From: Streptomyces sp. V4I2
Lineage (GTDB): Bacteria > Actinomycetota > Actinomycetes > Streptomycetales > Streptomycetaceae
DNA length: 64,000 nucleotides
NCBI RefSeq assembly: GCF_030817655.1
Contig: NZ_JAUSZM010000003.1
Span: 1,550,001-1,614,000 of the forward strand
Direction of reading: 5' to 3'
Of this stretch, positions 61,852 to 64,000 are shown in pieces (position 1 is the first letter of the stretch; the number at the start of each line of letters is the position of its first letter). Under the pieces are notes generated by a model, which was not told where the DNA came from, did not search any database, and was given only the letters and a program-made list of their open reading frames with translations. Made by a program: the position numbers and the translations under genes.

Positions 61852-63135
61852 TCAGAGCAGCCGGTCCTTCGCCTTGTAGTAGGCGCCACCGAACGGCAGG
61901 AACCAGGGCGTGCCGTTGTAGAAGGGGACGGGCACCTTCGGGAAGCCGAAGCCGCGCAGGGGGTTGGCTTCCGGCTTGCCGTCCATCATCTCGGCCACGG
62001 CCCGGCCCATGTAGGTGGCCATCTGGACGCCGTGGCCGCAGTAACCCATGGAGTAGTACAGGCCGTTGACGTCACCCGCGTGCGGAACTCGGTCCCAGGA
62101 GAAACCGACCATGCCGCCCCAGACGTAGTCGATCCGCGTCCCGGCCAGCTGCGGGAAGATCTCCGTCATCTCCCGCTTGAGGATGTCGCCGCTCTTGACG
62201 TCGGAGGCCGGGTTGGAGGGGGCGAAGCGGGCCCGGCCGCCGAAGGCGAGGCGGTTGTCCGGGGTGAGACGGACGTAGTGGCCGACATTCTTGTGGGCGA
62301 CCAGCAGGCGGCCGTTCGGGATGAGCTCCTTGGCGCGTGCCTCCCCCAGCGGCTCGGTGACGATGATGAAGCTGCCGACGTTGATCAGCCGCTTGCGGAA
62401 CCACGGCATCGACTTGTCGGTGTAGGCGTCCGTCGCCGCCATGACCTGCTTGGCACGGATGGTGCCGTTCATGGTCTCCACCAGGAAGCCGCCGCCGGGG
62501 AGGCGGGTGAGGCCGGTGGCGGCGTTGCGCTCGTGGATCTCGGCGCCGGCACGCTCGGCGGCGTCTGCCAGGCCGCCGACGAACTTGCCCACGTGCAGGC
62601 CCGCGCTGAGCGGGTCGAGCAGGGCACCGTGGTAGTAGTCCGTGCCGAGCTCGGCCCGCAGTTCGCTCTTGCTCAGGACGATCGTCTCGTGGCCGAAGTT
62701 GTCGGCCAGGTCGCGCTGCTTGGCCCGCAGGCCGTCGAAGTGCCCGGGCTTGCAGACCGCGCCGAGGCGCCCGGAGCGGTTGAAGTCGCAGTCGATGTTC
62801 TCGGTGCGGGTGAGCTCCTCGACGACGTCGACCGCCTCGCGGAAGGCGTCGTACAGCTCACGGGCCCGCTCCTGCCCGTAGCGCTTGCGCGCCTCGGCGG
62901 GGCTGATGGTGATGCCCTGGGTGCACATGCTGCCGTTGCGCCCGGAGGCGCCCGAGCCCACCTTGTCCTTCTCGACCAGGACGACCCGGGCGCCCTTGCG
63001 GGCGGCGTGGTAGGCGGTGGACAGCCCGGTGAGACCGCCGCCGATCACCACCACGTCCGCCTCGTCGGGCAGGTCCTTTCCGGAACGGTCGGGGAAGGCG
63101 GGGGCCGTGTCCAGCCAGTAGGGGATCTGCTTCAT
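61852..63135 (-). CDS. FAD-dependent amine oxidoreductase (DAO/PuuB-like)
   Basis: A 427-residue flavoenzyme of the D-amino-acid oxidase fold. ADVVVIGGGLTGLSTAYHAA (about residues 26-45) binds FAD; GSGASGRNGSMCTQG is the conserved second block, and SMGYCGHGVQMATYMGRAVA is the C-terminal FAD loop. The sequence is nearest to gamma-glutamylputrescine oxidase/PuuB and related glycine/amine oxidases. It oxidises a secondary or primary amine to an imine. It is downstream of the HAD gene (48 bp) on the same strand. Confidence 0.88.
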   Translation of the reverse strand: MKQIPYWLDTAPAFPDRSGKDLPDEADVVVIGGGLTGLSTAYHAARKGARVVLVEKDKVGSGASGRNGSMCTQGITISPAEARKRYGQERARELYDAFREAVDVVEELTRTENIDCDFNRSGRLGAVCKPGHFDGLRAKQRDLADNFGHETIVLSKSELRAELGTDYYHGALLDPLSAGLHVGKFVGGLADAAERAGAEIHERNAATGLTRLPGGGFLVETMNGTIRAKQVMAATDAYTDKSMPWFRKRLINVGSFIIVTEPLGEARAKELIPNGRLLVAHKNVGHYVRLTPDNRLAFGGRARFAPSNPASDVKSGDILKREMTEIFPQLAGTRIDYVWGGMVGFSWDRVPHAGDVNGLYYSMGYCGHGVQMATYMGRAVAEMMDGKPEANPLRGFGFPKVPVPFYNGTPWFLPFGGAYYKAKDRLL

Positions 63136-63183
63136 GGCGTGCGTCCTCTGTGTTCTCGGTCTGTTTCGCCGGTGCGCCGTCGG

Positions 63184-63855
63184 TCAGCAGCCGAGCAGCT
63201 TCGGCAGGCCCGACAGGTCGGGCAGTTCGTCGTACGGCTGGTAGTCGGCGCTGCCGGGGCGGCCGTAGCGGTTGATCCACACCCGGCGCTTCAGGCCGAG
63301 GTCGCGGGTCGGGATGTGGTCGTACTCCCAGCCCTGGGCGGTGTGGATGACCTGCGACGGCTCGACGCCGATGGTCTTGAAGGCGTGCTCGAAGGTCTGG
63401 CGGTCCGGCTTGTAGGCGCCGGCCTGCTGGGCGGTGATGACGTGGTCGAACTCCACGCCGATGTTCTCGACGTTCCGCGCGATCAGGTTGTCGTCGGTGT
63501 TGGAGATGATGGCGATCTCGTACTTGGTCTTGAGCTGCCGCAGTGCCTCCGGGACCTCCGGGAACGGGCCGAAGGTGGGGACGGCCTCGACGAGGGCGTC
63601 GCCGTCGGACGCGCGGTACTCCAGGCCGTGCAGGCGCATGGCGTTGCGCAGGCTGGAGTGCAGGATCTCGTGGTACGGGCGGTAGGCCTCCAGGACGGCC
63701 TGGAAGCGCATGACCCGGAAGTCGTCGAGGAACTCGTCGACGTCCAGGTTGTCCAGGTCCAGCCGGCCGGAGTCGGCAAGGATCTTCAGCGTGGTGGGGC
63801 CGAGCTGGAAGTCGACCAGGGTGCCATAGGCGTCGAAGGTGACGATCTCTCGCAT
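63184..63855 (-). CDS. Haloacid dehalogenase type II (HAD superfamily)
   Basis: A 223-residue HAD hydrolase. TFDAYGTLVD holds nucleophile Asp8, ISNTDDN the motif II Thr/Ser, KPDRQTFEHA the motif III Lys, and GWEYDHIPTRDLG the acidic motif IV. L-2-haloacid dehalogenase-like members often have general phosphatase or defluorinase activity, so the substrate is open. Start ATG at 63855. It forms an operon with the FAD oxidoreductase and the partial gene at the window edge. Confidence 0.88.
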   Translation of the reverse strand: MREIVTFDAYGTLVDFQLGPTTLKILADSGRLDLDNLDVDEFLDDFRVMRFQAVLEAYRPYHEILHSSLRNAMRLHGLEYRASDGDALVEAVPTFGPFPEVPEALRQLKTKYEIAIISNTDDNLIARNVENIGVEFDHVITAQQAGAYKPDRQTFEHAFKTIGVEPSQVIHTAQGWEYDHIPTRDLGLKRRVWINRYGRPGSADYQPYDELPDLSGLPKLLGC

Positions 63856-63900
63856 GGTTTTCAGCCTCGATTCGCGGGTTCCGTAAGGGAGTTGGGCTCT

Positions 63901-64000
63901 TCAGACGACGCGTTCGCCGGGGGTGACGATCGCGTCGAGGGCGGCCAGGTCGGCCGCGTCGGGGATCCAGTCGGCCGCCGCCGCGTTGGCGGTGACCTGT
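63901..64000 (-). CDS. Probable aldo/keto reductase, C-terminal end (cut by window edge)
   Basis: Only 32 residues are visible: QVTANAAAADWIPDAADLAA then LDAIVTPGERVV and stop. Alternating acidic residues around DLAALDAI resemble the C-terminal tail of aldo/keto reductases; the match is short. It is upstream of the HAD gene on the same strand (45 bp gap) and probably shares its transcript. Confidence 0.5.
   Translation of the reverse strand, partial: QVTANAAAADWIPDAADLAALDAIVTPGERVV

Overview
The window looks like chromosomal DNA of a Streptomyces-type actinomycete. Base composition is very GC-rich, third codon positions are almost all G or C, and GTG starts are common. Typical Streptomyces families are present: a conservon (cvnABCD), DUF5709, DUF6397, a SNF2/SWIM pair, a PNGase A-like secreted protein, and Zur-box-like operators. 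No rRNA gene, CRISPR array or phage structural gene was seen.

Layout. 1-9.6 kb: the end of a sugar ABC permease, a DeoR regulator, a YjbQ protein, a sulfonate-type ABC transporter (permease, ATPase, lipoprotein) behind a 27-codon leader peptide, a flavoprotein monooxygenase, an MltG-like protein, and an ABC exporter facing a MarR gene across a clear operator. 10-23 kb: a dicarboxylate symporter, a secreted PNGase A-like protein, a two-gene ABC exporter with complementary degenerate ATPase sites, DUF5709, zinc-free ribosomal protein L31, an odd tRNA-like structure, a DUF3516 helicase and TesB thioesterase. 23-30 kb: DUF6397, an orphan roadblock protein, an F420/PPOX protein, the conservon cvnA-B-C-D and an MHYT sensor. 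30-42 kb: a methyltransferase running into a hydrolase remnant, a LasC/MonCI-like FAD monooxygenase, a front-end desaturase, the SNF2 helicase and SWIM protein pair, and a phytase-like esterase. 42-47.6 kb: the xylose genes (xylA divergent from xylB, then a ROK regulator) and an acetamidase preceded by a His-periodic small ORF.

47.6-52.9 kb holds the most striking structure. An N-acetylmuramoyl-L-alanine amidase gene is cut in two by about 4.6 kb of foreign DNA. The insert carries a decayed Tn554-like tyrosine recombinase/TnpC pair, an MBL-fold gene, two alpha/beta hydrolases, and remnants of a haloperoxidase and of AraC regulators.

53-64 kb: a GAF-domain activator with an aldehyde dehydrogenase, a copper-type locus (membrane protein plus YcnI), a small membrane peptide, a P-loop-less CobW-like protein and a Cys-rich protein facing a broken class V aminotransferase across a Zur-like box, a second methyltransferase with a Zur-like box, and an amine-oxidase/HAD/aldo-keto reductase operon running off the right edge.

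Functional threads are solute uptake (sugar, sulfonate, dicarboxylate, xylose), G-protein-linked sensing (conservon), metal-stress response (L31B, CobW-like protein, Zur-like boxes, YcnI) and genome decay around one insertion. All calls rest on reading the sequence and recalled family features; no database search was run.
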